Below are positions 63,003-64,000 of a DNA stretch of 64,000 nt, one piece after another. Under the pieces are notes generated by a model, which saw only the letters and a list, made by a program, of their open reading frames with translations, was not told the DNA's origin and searched no databases. The stretch comes from Tilletia caries (taxonomy: Eukaryota; Basidiomycota; Exobasidiomycetes; Tilletiales; Tilletiaceae): the NCBI GenBank assembly GCA_032718865.1, contig JALUTQ010000018.1, positions 186,001 to 250,000 of the forward strand, written 5' to 3'. The stretch's first letter is position 1. The number at the start of each line of letters is the position of its first letter. The position numbers were made by a program, and so were the translations under genes.

Positions 63003-64000
63003 ATGTCAGCAGCCGACGTTGCACCCTCGAACCCAGTTTCCCACGTCAACGGCCAGTCGGTCCACGCCGCCACGCAGAACGAAGGGCCATCCATCGCCCC
63101 CGACTCTGCGTGCGATGAGCCCTCGCCATCGGCACCAAACGGCGCAGGCGAAGGCGCCATTGCCAAGGACGCAAACGGAAACGCATACGACAAGGTCTAC
63201 GGTGTTCGCCCCAAGACAACATGGCATCTCAAGCCTCGGAATGAGATGAACATGTGGGAAGGCATTGCCGCCATCGACTTCTGCCCGCCGGAAGTCTACC
63301 GCAAGCGGAGTGAGAGCGAAAAGCGGACAGGCCCGATGCCAGTTCAGCCCGTCTTGATGGAGAACCTGTTCATCCTTTCCATTGGCGCTGTTGCTCCCGG
63401 CATCCACCTGCTGTGGAACACCCTCTTCCCCGACCACCTGATGCACTGGGCACCCGCTTTCGGCATCTACCACGTCAGCTTCATCGCCTTCGCGATGCTC
63501 CTCATCAACCGGTTGCATTCCAAAATGAAGGTCTTTGGTGTCTTCGACGAGCAAAATCGCGGGCGAGACATGGTGGATGACGCACATGTCAACCACGTCG
63601 GTCGCTCAATCTTCATTTACACGGTTCTTCGCACGGTCCAGCCCTTCATCGCCAACTGGCGCGGTGACATGGCCAACCCCTTTGTGGGCCTGTCGCTTTG
63701 GACCCCCGTCAAGATCGGTCTCTGGGAGATTGCCTTGGACTGCTGGTTCTACCTTTACCACCGATCCTCGCACGAGTTCGACTCGCTGTGGTGGGTCCAC
63801 CGTCAACACCACGCTACCAAGCACCCCACACCTATCCTCAGTATCCTAGCCGATGACGTGCAAGAGTGCCTCGAGATCCTCATCGTCCCGATTCTGGCTC
63901 ACGTCTGTGCGCCATCATTGACTTTCCCCGAGTTCCACTTCGCCATCATGGTGAGTATTCATTGCATCTCTGAGATTACGAGAAATGTCCTGCATCGTGC
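63003..64000 (+). CDS. sterol desaturase / fatty acid hydroxylase superfamily membrane enzyme (3' end outside window)
   Basis: The first exon 63003-63950 (316 codons) ends ATG|GTGAGT; the rest lies beyond the window. A Ser/Ala/Pro-rich cytosolic N-terminus of about 60 residues precedes TTWHLKPRNEMNMWEGIAAIDFCPPEVY. Membrane segments include LFILSIGAVAPGIHLLW, FGIYHVSFIAFAMLLI and WTPVKIGLWEIALDCWFYLY. Two His boxes of a di-iron site are present: HRSSH (His253, His257) and HRQHH (His266, 269, 270). The third (HxxHH) should follow downstream. Members hydroxylate or desaturate sterols, sphingoid bases or fatty acids; the substrate cannot be told. Confidence 0.85.
   Translation, partial: MSAADVAPSNPVSHVNGQSVHAATQNEGPSIAPDSACDEPSPSAPNGAGEGAIAKDANGNAYDKVYGVRPKTTWHLKPRNEMNMWEGIAAIDFCPPEVYRKRSESEKRTGPMPVQPVLMENLFILSIGAVAPGIHLLWNTLFPDHLMHWAPAFGIYHVSFIAFAMLLINRLHSKMKVFGVFDEQNRGRDMVDDAHVNHVGRSIFIYTVLRTVQPFIANWRGDMANPFVGLSLWTPVKIGLWEIALDCWFYLYHRSSHEFDSLWWVHRQHHATKHPTPILSILADDVQECLEILIVPILAHVCAPSLTFPEFHFAIMVSIHCISEITRNVLHR

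Overview
The window is nuclear DNA of a filamentous or yeast-like fungus, most likely a basidiomycete. It has intron-dense protein genes with short introns (mostly 60-110 nt, GTGAGT-type donors), a mitochondrial complex I subunit (NDUFA12), a DASH-complex subunit (Dad2), an Opi3-type methyltransferase and a DUF6589 protein. DUF6589 proteins are, to my knowledge, mainly a basidiomycete family. I cannot name the genus. All exon structures below were derived by hand from splice consensus, reading-frame phase and protein-family expectation.

Layout: 1-3.8 kb holds two mitochondrial acyl-CoA dehydrogenases on the minus strand (short/branched-chain type, cut by the window edge, and glutaryl-CoA dehydrogenase). 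4.1-15.6 kb holds a Faf1-like RGG protein, EMC4, PTRHD1, NAD-isocitrate dehydrogenase subunit 1, a secreted RNase T2, a Gln-rich coiled-coil protein, a Gfo/Idh/MocA oxidoreductase and a 59-residue membrane protein. 15.9-24.4 kb holds a pogo-like MITE, a secreted type-B carboxylesterase, an oxysterol-binding protein and a 2OG-Fe(II) dioxygenase-like protein. 24.4-31.0 kb is a gene desert with at least three inverted-repeat elements. 31.1-44.8 kb is housekeeping-dense: a Cbp6/UQCC2-like protein, Opi3, Ddi1, a TBC RabGAP, Dad2, profilin, Pth2, NDUFA12 and an acyl-CoA ligase ending in AKL. 45.0-55.3 kb is a stack of four inverted-repeat elements. 55.5-64 kb holds carboxypeptidase Y, PRPP synthetase, a VIP36-type lectin and a sterol-desaturase-family enzyme cut by the window edge.

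The most interesting object is the 6.27-kb element at 49,031-55,299. It has long terminal inverted repeats, an exact 9-bp target-site duplication, and two convergent genes: a DUF6589 protein and a RecQ-family helicase. This copy is decayed, with frameshifts in both genes and a stop codon in the helicase. It looks like a DNA transposon in which DUF6589 would be the candidate transposase and the helicase an accessory. I do not know of a description of such an element. Together with three TA-flanked elements it splits what would otherwise be a normal divergent promoter of about 350-400 bp between the acyl-CoA ligase and carboxypeptidase genes.

A second theme is micro-exons: a probable 1-nt exon in PRPP synthetase, 6 nt in the RNase T2 active-site motif, 9 nt in the oxysterol-binding protein, 10 nt in glutaryl-CoA dehydrogenase and 18 nt carrying the catalytic Asp of carboxypeptidase. 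Automatic gene finders usually miss such exons.

Genes mostly alternate in divergent pairs with 290-375 bp between start codons and short convergent 3' gaps. Metabolically the window contains mitochondrial fatty-acid/lysine oxidation and TCA enzymes, ER/Golgi secretion factors (EMC4, VIP36-like lectin, OSBP, TBC GAP), ribosome and peptidyl-tRNA quality control (Faf1-like, Pth2, PTRHD1) and secreted hydrolases.
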